Of a stretch of 64,000 nt of DNA, positions 45,951 to 57,235 are shown piece after piece. The position numbers and the translations under genes are program-made. The stretch is from Talinum fruticosum (Eukaryota > Streptophyta > Magnoliopsida > Caryophyllales > Talinaceae). The stretch is from NCBI GenBank assembly GCA_021018815.1, contig JAITYX010000148.1, forward strand, positions 434,001 to 498,000. Reading direction: 5' to 3'. The notes under the pieces were generated by a model that searched no databases, had not been told where the DNA came from, and was given only the letters and a program-made list of their open reading frames with translations. Position 1 is the first letter of the stretch; every line of letters begins with the position of its first letter.

Positions 45951-47686
45951 GGCTACCATCCGGGATCAAGGTAACCTCATAACTCCTACTCAAGTAAATA
46001 ATCCAACTCAAGTTGAGACTAACCAAACAGTTGAACTTATCCAAATTGATATATGTAACATACCTCCTGATAGGGTTGAGCCCCTTATCATGGATATAAT
46101 AGCATTTTAGAATACAAGAGGCTTAAATGGTCCCAATAAGTAAGAAGCTATAAAAAGTTTCTTTAGGAGTAATAAATGTAGAGTGATGGGTATCCTAGAG
46201 ACAAGACATGGAGTAATAAAGAGGAGAAAATAAGGTGCAAGTTAGGATTGGGCTTAGCTGCCACCACTAATGCTACTACCTAGTCTAAAAGCATAATATG
46301 GCTTATTTGGAAGCCTAAAATACAGGTTATAGTCTTGCTGATTAAGAGGCAATTTATACATGTAAAGATGGAGATGGTTGGGAAACATATATTTGTTACT
46401 TGCAGTTTATGGGGAGAATGAGAATAGTAGAAGACGAGGAGATGTGAAGGGAGTTACACATTTTGAGCCTAGACATTGAGGGTGATTTCAATTCCCTACT
46501 AAGGATGCATGAGAAGCTAGGGGTACGCGAGTGCATGCTTCGAGATAGATGATTTTAATCAATAGGTTACTAATTGTGGACTACAAGAGATAAGATACAC
46601 ATGCCATTTCTTCACCGGAACAACAAGCAAAGCAATACAAGCGTAGTCACCAAACTTGATTGGGTCCCTTAATGGCGAGATGAAGATGTGAAACATTGAG
46701 TATGCAATTCATGATGAAGGTGTTTCAAACCATTGCCCTATGTTGGTACAGTTGGCTAAAGGAAAAATTCAGTGCAAAAGGAGATTTAAAATTTTCAATA
46801 TGTGGGCATTGTGTATTGAATTTAAACAGATTGTGAAAGCTGGTTGGACCACCGAGTACAAAGGAACTCCAATGTTCCAACTTGTTTGCAAGCTGAAGAA
46901 ACTGAAGAGACCTTTGCAACAACTTAATCACAATAGATTTGTGGAGATACATGAAAAGTTTACCCTAGCCAAATTGCAACTTGAAAAAATCTATGCTGAC
47001 TTGGCAATGTTGATTTATATGTGACAGAAAGGGAAGCTACTACAAAATACCAACACCTAAACAAAGCTGAGAGGGATTTTTTTACGGAAGACTAAGAAAG
47101 ATTGGCTCAAACAAGGGAATCAGAGTAATGCATTCTTTTATGCATGTCGACATCTAAAACATATGGCTATGCTATAAGTTTCCAAGAAGACAATAATAAA
47201 GAGACCTCACATGATCAAGAACAGACTGGAAGCATGTTGGTGGACTACTTTTCAGATTTCTTAAGGTTTAACAACCAAGGACACAACCCCTTGTGAAGTC
47301 ATTTTTCAGGGACCTTGTTTGAATGATAATCAAATGCATAACCAGCTCATGCCTATTACTAATGAGGAGATCAAAAGAGCAATGTTTAGTATTGATAGTA
47401 ATACAAGTCCGAGGCCGGATGGTTATGGTAGTGGATTCTTTGAAGCGGCTTGGGATATTGTGGGAGCTGATGTATGTGCGGATGTAAAAGATATCTTCCT
47501 TTTCATGGGAAGTTACTCAAATAGGTTAATGCAACAATTCGGCAATGGTGCCTAAAAAGGCTAATCATACAGAGCCAATTGATCTAAGACCTATAGCCTG
47601 CTTGCAATACAATTTACAAGTGTATTACAAAAGTCATATGTGATAGATTAAAACCTTTACTACCTACTTAGTTGATCGAGTCTCAT

Positions 47687-48639
47687 TAGGGGTGTACGAA
47701 ATCGGTTCTTGGACATTTGGTTAACCGATTCTTCGATTCAAGAAAATTTCGAATTGTAATCGAACCATTTTTTCGGTTAACCTATTTTCGGTTAATCAAA
47801 AATTTCGGTTAGAAAAAAAAGTGATTCGTAATCGAACGAAAATAACCGAGTTAACCGAATTTCGGTTCGGCTACCCTATTTTTCGGTTCGGTTAGTGGTA
47901 AAAAAAAAGGCAATGCGAAGAAAGATGAGAAATAAACAATGCCCAACTAGCAAATGCCTAAAACCTCAATTCATTAGCAATGAAAAATAATATTTCACCA
48001 AATTTTGAATTAAACATAAAACCCTAAGTTAATCAAAATATTTACACAATGCAAAGTACATGCGTAAATCCATCAATTTGATAAAGTTTTTCTTTAAATC
48101 CAACATATGATGTAAGATCCAAATTGATGGAAATGAAGGCCGAGAGAGAGAAAGAGGCTTTTTAACACAATGATTTTTTACTTACTATGTGGGGGAGGGG
48201 GTCAACATCTCGAGAAAACGGAGAAAGAAGTTATGGTTTAGATTAGCATCAACAAAGAGGGAGCAGAGCAGCCATGACCATCTTTGATTGTCGGAGAGGC
48301 GAGAGAAGATGGCGTCGAGAGAGGTTGATTGGGGGCGCCGGAGAAGTTGAGGGGTCATGGTTGAGGCACTCGAGAAAAAAGCTAAGGTTTACTTTTAAAG
48401 ACTATTTATTCTGTTTTCTTCCCAAAGAAAACTAAATTCAGTTTGGTTCTCGTTAACCGTGGTTAGCTTATTTTTTTAAACCCTTGAACCAAAAGCTGAA
48501 ACCACGATCCGAATCTTTTTCCGGTTCGATTAACCAAACCATTTATCTTAAAAAATGCACTTCATTAACCAGCTTTTTGGATTGATTTTTTGATTTTATG
48601 GATTGGGTTTTTGGTTTCACTTTTTTTTACACACTCCTA
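47687..48639. mobile_element. hAT-like MITE in LINE 3 reverse transcriptase
   Basis: The ends TAGGGGTGTACG and TACACACTCCTA are inverted and the flanks AGTCTCAT (47679-47686) and AGTATCAT (48640-48647) form an 8-bp duplication with one mismatch. Subterminal regions are rich in TCGGTTAACCGA-type words. The LINE frame reads VDRVS before and HGAFIA after, which confirms the insertion. No transposase is present. Confidence 0.82.
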
Positions 48640-48797
48640 AGTATCATGGAGCATTTATAGCTAGAATATCCATACTGCATACTATCTTGATATGTGAAGA
48701 CATGATCAAGCTGTAGAAGAGGAAGGGCATTTCACCTAGGTGCATGATGAAGGTAGATTTGAAGAAAGCATATTGAAAGTTCAATCGAGAGAATATT

Positions 48798-49560
48798 ATT
48801 ACCCTAGAGGGGGTGAATAGGGTGTTGAAGCATTTTTGCAGAAATTTGAAGTTCAAAAAGAATTGCTACTCAAACTAAGTTTAGAATGACTCATAAAGTA
48901 GATAAAAGAAGACAAGTATTTTTACGAGGAAACCCTCCTGGGCGAGAAAACCTTGGACAGTGCTAATCCAAGTACCAAGTCAAAATCCACTATTTGAATC
49001 CTCAAATACAAAGATTATGACTAACCAGTTTGTTCCCTTAGACTTTCTTACAAATTTTCCTAGACTTAGAAAATCTCTTATCTTATTTGACCTAATACTT
49101 CCAAGTTCAAGTTCCCTAATCAACTTGTGATACAACTGAGTCAACTTAATCAATAGAAGACTAAAAAAATATTTGAAGAACAGAAATAGATTATAAGACT
49201 TTTCAAAGTATTACAACTCGGAAAGAATGAGATTACAAAGTATGAGTTGTAAATTAGAAGTGTATTGGTAAATTTACGTCTTATTTTTCATCCGTGAGAA
49301 TCTTGTATCAAGGCTTGTATATATAGTTTTCTTTGAGAGAAAGTCGTTGAGTCTTCGACGAGAGAACTTGGCAACTCGGGCCTGGTTAGTTGGTTATTGC
49401 AAAGGATAGTCGACTCACTTTTTGGACCATATTTGAATTATTCATTGAACCTAGGTCCTAGGTTCCAAAAGTTGTCCTACCAATTCCAAGAGTTTGAAAA
49501 ATCGGGTAGAAAAAATTGTTACACTCGAAATAAGAAATTGCCCAAAATGGCAACAAACAA
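48798..49560. repeat. Unclassified repeat in LINE 3, CCTAGAGGGGGTGAATAGGG type
   Basis: The sequence starts with TATTACCCTAGAGGGGGTG directly after LINE coding and includes GAGGAAACCCTCCTGGGCG. It has no open frame of note and no inverted end that I could match. I think it is the start of a nonautonomous element. From 49560 to 49980 I see nothing further. Confidence 0.4.
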
Positions 49561-49982
49561 GCATGTCGTCTTAATCTAAGTTGTTTCAAGTTTTCTAGCT
49601 TTTCTATCCAAAGATTTTGAACAGTTAATAAGCCTTTGTTTTTGCTTTTCTTTATGATAATTCATCTATAGAAAACCTGTGAAAACAAATTAGATAATGG
49701 CTCTCAAAGTATAAAAATCGTTTGGTCCATAATTAGATTAGGATTAGTCCAGAACAATGCATTTAAAGACCAATTATCATTAATCTATTAATATGAACAT
49801 TTTCATGTCTAATATTCAATATGTCATGTTCTAGACATGTCCAAACTTATAAATAATAAGTTCAACCTCAATAGGTACATGAGTTATTTAGACAATTTTC
49901 GGTTTTGTCAAGTTAACTAATAACGAGTATAATGGATCCGGCTTATGTAGTGCGTGATCATGATTGAGTAAGTTTTTATCTA

Positions 49983-50675
49983 GACAAGATGAAAAATACT
50001 TTGGAGAAAAGGAGAATTTGAGCATACCTCAACAATCTTCCACAAACCATTCAATGGTAAATAGTTGGTTGAGTCCGGCTTTGGTCTCATGTGTAGCACA
50101 CCGGCACGAAGGCCCTTAATGAGGCAAGTATATGTAAGAGCACCTCGGTTGAGCTTCTTTATTTTATTAAGGTCCACTAAGTTCACCAAATAGTGAACAT
50201 GAACCTTAGTAACTTGGTCGGGAAAAAGAATTGTACTCAAGAGAAGAGCAAGCACAATTCGGACTGTTGTTGAGGAGAGTGTTGAGGCCAAAACCCAACA
50301 TCCTCAAAGGCCTCGAAAAGGACAGTATACTTAAAGAAATTTTCGTGGGGAAACCTATTGGCTACGGGACCAAAAAGGTGGCGAAGATAGTCATGGTTTT
50401 TATATAAGTTCCGGTCATAGGCTAGAGGTTCTCCCAAAAAGCCCAAACTGGATAAAACGGCAAAATCAAATGGAGTTATGGTGATTTCCCGAAAGGAAGG
50501 TGAAAAGTGTTGGTGGTATCCCAAAACGCTCACTGATAGCCCTTATGGGATCCCTCTCCCTTTTGTTAGTAAGGTGGTCCAAAGCAAGGTAGAGAAGACC
50601 AAACCCGGCACTATGCATGACATCCTCAAGAGGAAAGTTCATCCTCCAGGCATGTCTCCATGAATTTGTCTCCAA
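49983..50675 (-). pseudogene. Plant mobile domain (PMD) protein fragment
   Basis: Three overlapping minus-strand frames together form a plant mobile domain. The order is an N-terminal block ending in a W-rich start (SWRHAW, then LYLALDHLTNKRERDPIRAIS), the central FREITITPFDFAVLSSLGF and GEPLAYD signature, and the C-terminal signature ARxLLxxLLxT-like IVLALLLSTILFPD, VHVHYLVNLVDLNKI and RGALTYTCL. At least two frameshifts are needed to connect them. PMD proteins are found both as host genes (MAIN/MAIL family) and within plant transposons. Its place inside a LINE suggests TE-borne or captured sequence. No intact catalytic partner is adjacent. Confidence 0.7.
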
Positions 50676-51814
50676 GAAAGTTCATACATGGTTACTTTGG
50701 GAGCGATAGAGGACTTTGACAAGGTGACCTTATATCGTCACTAATTTTTGTGCTTGTAATGGAGTACTTAACTAGAGCTCTAAAAAGGATGGGTTTAAAT
50801 TCAACCAGATTGTAGAGCAATTAAGTTGAGCTCTTTATGCTTTGCAAATGACATATTGATGTTTTGTAGAGCGAGATAAGGAAAGTATGAGTAGTATACA
50901 AGGCCACTTTCTCAGCAACATTAGGGCTTGAAGCAAATCTAGAGAAATCTCATATTGTGATGGCGGGGATCAAAGAAGAAGAGGGTGACTGGCTAGCTTG
51001 AGAGCATACCAAAAGCGGACTTACCTTTAAGATACTTAGGGGTCCTTATGAAGGCTCGAGAGATTGAACAAAGATGATTGCCAACTATTGGTGGATAAGA
51101 TCACTTGGGAGGATAAGAGCCTTTGTTGTGCAAAGGTTATTATATGCGAGACATGATCCAACTCATCACTTCGAGTACTAGTTAGCATTTGTTAATTATT
51201 GATATCAAATCTTCATTCTACCTATGATAGTTTTGGATAAGGTAAACTAAGTTTGTAGGCAATTCCTATGGGGATCAAGGTCGGACCAAAGGAAAACAGC
51301 CCTAATCTCTTATAATACACTTTTTTGACAAAGAAGGAAGGAGGGATAGGAGTAAGAGACTCTTGTAAATGGAATGCAATACTAGTGTCTAAATTAGTGT
51401 CGAATATTGCCTAAAAGAGGACAATCTATGGGTTAAATGGGTCAACAATTAGTATTTGAAGAACGCAAGCATAAGGCGGTGCACTTCTCATGCTAAAGGT
51501 TGGAGGAAAATATTAAAAACAAGGAATATACAACATGGTATGAATACTAATTATAATATAATACTTGGGCAGCCACACATGAGGTACGAGGTACAAGTCC
51601 AAAGAGTAAGCGATTAGAAACAAAGGGGAAAAGGTTCCCTGGTTCACCCTAATTTGGCACAAGGGTAAAATAATGCTCATTTATGTTGTCTACTCAACAA
51701 CATAGGCCGATGACCAAAGACGAGACTCAACAAATTTGGAATGTAGGTCGAGGAGACTTGCGTTTGTGTGAGATAGAGAAGGAAAGACAGAAACATTTAT
51801 TCTTTGAGTGTTTG

Positions 51815-52960
51815 TAGGGTTGTGCATTATTCGAGTCCAAAACTAGACCGGACCAACAACCGACGTGGACCAAATTGAAGCTGGACCGAACCGATCTTCG
51901 GTCCTCAAATTTTCACTATTCAATCTTCTATCCGATCCAGGTTAAGTCCACCGATTTTCGAGTCCGGACCGAAAACCATGAAAAAAATTAGGGTTAGTTT
52001 TATTTGCTTGCTTGCTCCGGTCCCTTCGGCGCTGGTCTCACCTCTTTCCCTCCCTTCACTGCTTGCCTCCCTACTACTCTCTCACTTCCTCCGTCTCTCC
52101 CTTCCTTCGTTGCTTGCCTCCCTCTCTCTCTGTTGTGCCTCCCTCTCCCCCTCCCTTTGCTTGCCTCCATTCACAATAAAACTAACAGAAAAAAAACCCT
52201 AATTTAATTCGGTCTTGGACCAAGCCGGAGCTTTTTCCGTCCTTTGGCTACTTAGCTAGCTAGATATCGCCATAACCACCTCCAAAGCTAATTAATCATC
52301 AAAGAGGCAGTGATGATTTTGAGATCCATTCAAGTAGTCAAATTGCGGTTGGTTTTAGGCATTTTCCGGGTTGGGGTTTTTGCCACCGGCTTGACGAGCA
52401 ACTTATGGGGTCTTCCTGGCGATGGCGATGATGTTGAATCTGCTGAATGAGAGGGATTTTCCCCAATCGCTTCTAAGAGAGGGTGCTCATGGGTTGGAGT
52501 TTCTCTCTCTCTCTCGATTTTCCCATCTATTTTGCTTTGCCGCCTTGGTATATAATCCCTTAATGAGTGCCCACCAACTTGTTTGATGAAATGTGGATCT
52601 AAGCCTCCTCCTTTCCGTTACCCCTCCCTTTTCCATATAATTCACGAGTACATGCAATCTAAATTTGTATAAGATTTGAGCTATTTTCTACAAGTTTTTG
52701 CTATTTTCGTTTAGTATTTCATGTAATCATGCTTCGTCTTCGACTTCTTGTTTGATCCGAATGGAGAGTTATTGCTTGAATCAAAATGTTGCCCTAGTTT
52801 CGGTCCGGTTCGAGTCCGGTCCAGGTCCGAGTCCGGTTCGGGTTATCGGTCCAATCTCGGAACGAACCAACCTTATTCGATCCGATCCTCGGTCCCGATT
52901 TTTCTAGTAATCGGTCTTCGGTCCTATTCGGTCCGATCCTAAACCGATGAACGAGCCTTA
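51815..52960. mobile_element. hAT-like nonautonomous element in LINE 3 zf-RVT region
   Basis: It begins TAGGGTTGTGCATTATTCG and ends CCGATGAACGAGCCTTA. The flanks AGTGTTTG (51807-51814) and AGTGTTGG (52961-52968) are an 8-bp duplication with one mismatch. Subterminal words GACCGGACC and GGTCCGATCC dominate both ends. A pyrimidine-rich tract (52010-52175) and CTCTCTCT repeats (52500-52520) lie inside. No transposase gene is seen. Confidence 0.78.
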
Positions 52961-53237
52961 AGTGTTGGTACACCAAAGTTGTATGTGGTAATGTGCTATC
53001 CGAAATAGCACAATGGCCACAATAGAATTTCCGATGGGGTGACTGGTAAGCCGAAGTTAAAAGGGGTAAGTCTAAGCAAGAAGCTCCGGTGAGATTATGT
53101 TTTGCAATGATTGTTTACATGTGCTTGGAGAAAACAAAATAGGAGAATATTCATGAACACCCAATGGCATGTGGTCCACAACCATTTTGAGTAGGATAGT
53201 GCCATAGTAAATAAAAAATGTAATAGCAAGACATACC

Positions 53238-54662
53238 TTGTGTTAAGAGAACCAGGACCGGACCGACCAGGTTGAACCGGTCGAGCCGAGAGCCGGTGGT
53301 TTTCCCGAACGGTTAATTGCGTTGGCTCGTTTAGAACTTCAATTGGAGAAAACAAGGTTGACTTACCCGACTCGGTCAACTCGGGAAAAGCTGTCAAAGC
53401 TGCAGTTGGATCGAGATTTTAAGGCAAATATAAAAGCCGGTGAAAAAAACCCTAATCCTTTTTCTTCGCTCTCTCACTCGGTATCGCGGTTCTCCGTCGA
53501 GGTTCCCTCTCCTCGTGCATTGCCCCGCTCTCCCCTCTCCTCGTTGCTTACATTGGTTGCGGTGGTGGTGGCCGCCAACAGTCGGCCTTTTTATTTTATC
53601 CGGTTTACTCTCTCTCACGCTTATTGGTCTTCCTCGAATCCTCTCCTCCTCTCGACTCTCTTCGATTGCTCTCGGCTCGGTGGGATGCCATGTCATGGGG
53701 GAGGGGTGCTAAGAAGGATAAAAGAGAAGAGAAAGATGCGAGGAGAAGAGAGAAAGAGGATGAGGTAACAAAGAGAAAGGAGATGTGGGGAGGGAAGTAG
53801 CAAGCTGAAAAAATGGTGTGAAAGGAAGGGAGGAGGAGAGAGAAGAATAGGAGGAGAAGAGGAAAGAGCGAAGGTCGAGAGAGGAGGAGAGAGGAGGATA
53901 AGTGGGAGGGGGAGGGGGAGTTTGAATAAGCTAAAAAGGGAAGGGGCAGTGAAGGTAAGAGAAGAAGGCCGGGGGCACGCATAGAGTAGAAATAAGGAAA
54001 AGCTAGGGTTGGTTATAATTTATTCAAAGTTTAAGTGTTAAAAGGTGGATATATATTATGGGTTTAAATTTTAGATAGAAAAGATTAAATAAACTTTTAT
54101 TATTTTTAGTAGTTTTGTATAAAAATTATATTTTTGTCTCTTCTAATTTTTATTTTGAAAAATAGATAATTCATGCAACAGAGGTATCAAGAAATAATTT
54201 TATAGTTAATCGGATCCAAGATGCTTAAAATATCTCCATGAGCGGACATGCATCATCACACGAGCATTATAATATTGAAAAAATATGAGCACTCATAGCT
54301 GATTATTAGTGCTCATAAAATGTTGATTACTAGTTATAAATGCTATAATAAGTATTTATAATGAGTTAAAAAATTTATTTTTATATATTTATCTCTAATT
54401 TTATTGTGTTTTATGATTAGAAAAGGTAGAATTTGAAAAATCAAATTGATGGCAATATGATCTTTTACATTTATGTTAGGCAAAACAAAGAAAAAATAAT
54501 TGAAAACATATAGAGAAAAAAATTTTAGGATCAACCGGATCATGTAGGTTTAATCCGGTTCAACCATCAACCAGGTTAACCAGTCTAACCCGATCCGACC
54601 AGTTGAACCATTGACCCACTCTTCCAACCGGGTCGATGACCGGATCGGTTCTCTTAACATAG
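53238..54662. mobile_element. hAT-like nonautonomous element with TGTTAAGAGAACC TIRs
   Basis: The ends TTGTGTTAAGAGAACC and GGTTCTCTTAACATAG are inverted matches. The flanks GACATACC (53230-53237) and GATATACC (54663-54670) form an 8-bp duplication with one mismatch. Subterminal AACCGG and GACCGG words are dense. The interior has a pyrimidine-rich block (53455-53650) and a purine-rich block (53700-53960). The frames across these are arginine/glutamate or serine/leucine low-complexity sequence, so I call no gene. A relative ends at 41305. Confidence 0.78.
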
Positions 54663-54670
54663 GATATACC

Positions 54671-55244
54671 CTGAAGAACCTATAAATGTCTTGATTTGGT
54701 AAGAAATGCAATACAAACTATCTAACCTTTCTACAAAACAAATAAAAAGAGCATATTCAGCATAGGCCGTTGGAGGGAGGGTGAATGAATAGAAAGCACC
54801 AAAAAATTTGTTACAAGGGAAGCATGAGAAATTAAACAATCAACTGGCCTCACTCTAGGGGCATTAACCATGTATATGTTTCACAAGGAAATATAAATCA
54901 GTACGTGATACACATGCACAAGAAAAAAAAACTTCTAGGAAAATTCGTGACAGCATAGTTGCATATTTCTAAGGTACCAGAATTTAAAAATCAAATCCAT
55001 ACCCTACACACTAGCCTTGGTAAGGTCGGGGAGTCCAACATAACAACCTTAACCCTAAATCCCATAATTTTATTATACCTTATAATGGATTTATCCTGGA
55101 TTCAACGTCATGAGGGTAGAACCTAATCCACAACAAACATCTATTTTTCTCAAGGCAAAGTGTCAGATTGAGATGCCACAATCCCTACATGAAATACATC
55201 CTACTTCGTAGAAGGTAACAAGGTAAAAGCCATTTTTACCGAAG
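54671..55244. other. Flank 3' of the NAA38-like gene
   Basis: No TE termini or domain-bearing frames are visible. On the minus strand this would be the 3' untranslated and downstream region of the NAA38-like gene. Part of it (54671 to about 54850) could instead be the last of LINE 3. Confidence 0.4.
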
Positions 55245-55603
55245 TTACCGATCCTGTAGTGACAGCAATGACAATTGCTCTTCAACTGAGCAATCGATGT
55301 GGCAAGACGTCCGACAAGACGAAGGGATGAGAATAAGGCCAAGGCTGCGCTGTTCCATTGGTGAAGGTGAGGACCGACGAACACTTCGAAACTCTACTGC
55401 ATCTTGTAGAAGGATGTTGCCTTGTTTATCCATGCAATGAAAATTACCCATGAAAAACGCCCATCATTTACACCCACCAACATTCGACGGAACAGTAGCT
55501 TCCTGACCCTTGCCACAGCATTTAAGTAATTTGGATTCTCACAATGCCTTTCTGTGCAGCCTTCCTGAGGTGACTGTGTTTCAGCTACTCCAACAACATC
55601 CAT
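55245..55603 (-). CDS. Sm-like protein resembling NAA38/LSMD1 (NatC auxiliary subunit), one-base frameshift
   Basis: Starting at ATG 55603 the frame reads MDVVGVAETQS, then the Sm1 half RVRKLLFRRMLVGVNDGRF. After one base is lost in a T run (55454-55458 region), the next frame continues GNFHCMDKQGNILLQDAVEF and the Sm2 half MEQRSLGLILIPSSC, ending at a stop at 55245. Total length would be about 119 residues, a normal size for this family. The order strand-loop DGR, then CxDxxGNI, then LGLxLIP is characteristic of LSM domains and fits NAA38, a small subunit of the NatC N-terminal acetyltransferase that works on the ribosome. The lesion may be a real pseudogene mutation or an assembly error. 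No introns are seen within the coding part. The nearest TEs end at 54670 and begin at about 56275, which suggests a host gene. Confidence 0.75.
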
Positions 55604-56270
55604 AACCACTTACCAAGCTCTTACAAAAGTCAAGGACAAACAGTAACACTACCCACAAGGGTGGAGGTAGGCAAACCTTAACCCTCCTCACAGACAGAAT
55701 GGAAGTGCCTAGATGAAATATACACAAAAGAACTCACACCTACTGTTCCACTTGATTCAACTTCCCTGCACAATCACAACATGAAGATTTAGGATAGATT
55801 TCATACTGGGAACAAGGACAAAGTGTAATGAAGGTGTCACCTTGAAAACACACACACTTCAAACACCTACAGCAAGACCTGTACACTAGTGTTTCGGAAA
55901 CCCACAAGAACTAAGGCTTGAAATTATAGAAGCTATCAATGCCAGATTTGCAGGTGTTTCCATGCATGTGTATCAAACAAGGGGGTTGAGTCTCTGCCCT
56001 CGTGCCCTACAATGTATGATTTATGAACAATCTATTTAATTTCCATTGTCATTCTATTACTATACTAATGATGAGTTGTTCCATCCCCTAATTGTTTACT
56101 CGCACATAGCCTGGGGTTGAGAGGGGAGTGTAAAGAATATAATTTTAACGTCTATGATCACCACCAGGAACAATTTTGGTAATCATTAGTCTATTTTCAT
56201 CTACAACCAATTGTTCCATTTCAGTGAAATTAGATCATACCGTCACAATCTGTACCATATGCTATATTAT
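55604..56270. other. Presumed upstream region of the NAA38-like gene
   Basis: Sequence lies 5' of the minus-strand gene. GTAAG words occur just before the start codon, but no convincing upstream exon, TATA box or TE end could be established. Confidence 0.35.
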
Positions 56271-56274
56271 TAGA

Positions 56275-56712
56275 GCTTGGAAAAATTAACCCGACACGAT
56301 TACTAACCGAACCCAACATGAAGTCAGACAGGTTTGAGTATTAATTTTCAACACGTTTATATAAATAGGTTGACACGACCAAAGTTGAGAATCTTAACAT
56401 GAAAAAATACCTATTTAACAAGTCTTATTAATCAGGGTTTACCATTTACTTGATTACCATTGATTTTTTAGTGGGAATTGAAACTTTCAGGTTTAGAATT
56501 TTGGGGGAATTGAAATTTTTTTGGGGGGAACTAAAATTTTTAGAAAAATTCCTAATCCACTTGAACTTGAAGTAACTTTGTAAATTTGTGTCATTTTTAG
56601 GTCGAACAAGTGAAAACCTGTTTAAGCTCAACACGAACACGAACCAAACCCGACCCTATTTAAGCTCAACACGAACACGAGCACGAACCGAACCAAACGC
56701 GACCTGCTCTTT
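56275..56712. mobile_element. hAT-like fragment with ACCCGACACGA words
   Basis: It begins GAGCTTGGAAAAATTAACCCGACACG and ends in repeats of AACACGAACACGA and CCAAACCCGACC. These are subterminal features of other hAT-like elements in this window. No full TIR or duplication was found. Confidence 0.4.
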
Positions 56713-57048
56713 ATATTATTAATAATGGTTTGAAGCCCCAAAGTACCGTTTATTTTAATCCACTAATCCTTCTTATTATTATCTTCTTTATTTATTACAC
56801 CAGAGACCTCCTAAGCAATTTGTTTTACTTGTTTGCTAGAGTATTTCAAAAACAGGGCAAAAGATTAACTAAACTGCAAAAACATCTCACGAAACACTCG
56901 TAAATCCTATAACAATCAAGTTCAACGAGCACCCATCTATTATTCGGAATACGTCACAAGTATCTACCAATGATTACCAGATTTACACTAAAGACGTACC
57001 CTTACATATTCATAAAGAACATCCAACTTAAAATAAATGGACTAATTG
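56713..57048. other. Unassigned stretch
   Basis: No gene, repeat or TE terminus is recognised between the hAT-like fragment and the possible LTR start at 57049. Confidence 0.4.
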
Positions 57049-57219
57049 TAACACCTCGGCCCGAGCCTAAGGTGTAAGGAATTCCTTAAGGCCTTAAGGA
57101 AGTCGTTTTACCTTTTTTTTAATTTTATTTAAGTCGTTAGGTTAGGCTAAAGTGGAAACCAACTTTGTGATATTCAAACCGTAATAAAGTCAACTCAATG
57201 AGTCATACACTCGGAGATC

Positions 57220-57235
57220 AACAACCAACTCAACT
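57220..57235. repeat. Left target-site duplication of LINE 4
   Basis: AACAACCAACTCAACT is repeated exactly at 59049-59064 on the other side of the LINE. Confidence 0.8.

Larger units (their letters stand above)
46090..53230 (+). pseudogene. LINE 3 ORF2: endonuclease, reverse transcriptase, zf-RVT
   Basis: ORF2 starts at 46090 (MDIIAF, then NTRGLNGPNK) with the endonuclease region, now full of stops. The linker and start of reverse transcriptase are at 46730-47650 (MPITNEEIKRAMFSID). Reverse transcriptase continues after the first insertion at 48650 (HGAFIARISILHTILICED, CMMKVDLKKAY) and after the second at 50667 (QGDLISSLIFVLVMEYLTRA). The active site reads FANDILMF at about 50838, so FADD has become FAND. 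The zf-RVT region ends at HLFFEC near 51800 and resumes after the third insertion with AWRKQNRRIF near 53120. A 30-40 residue part between DLKKAY and QGD is missing. Confidence 0.8.
44700..53237 (+). mobile_element. LINE 3: near-full L1-type element hosting several insertions
   Basis: Both LINE reading frames can be followed on the plus strand: ORF1 from 44934 and ORF2 from 46090 to about 53230. The coding sequence is cut by a hAT-like MITE at 47687, a composite segment at about 48798, a hAT-like element at 51815 and another at 53238. The stated start covers a presumed 5' untranslated region and is approximate. The 3' end is either just before 53238 or lost. Confidence 0.78.

Noticed and set aside
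53394..53982. Overlapping long frames on both strands
   Set aside because: They cross pyrimidine- and purine-rich blocks inside a hAT-like element; composition alone keeps them open.
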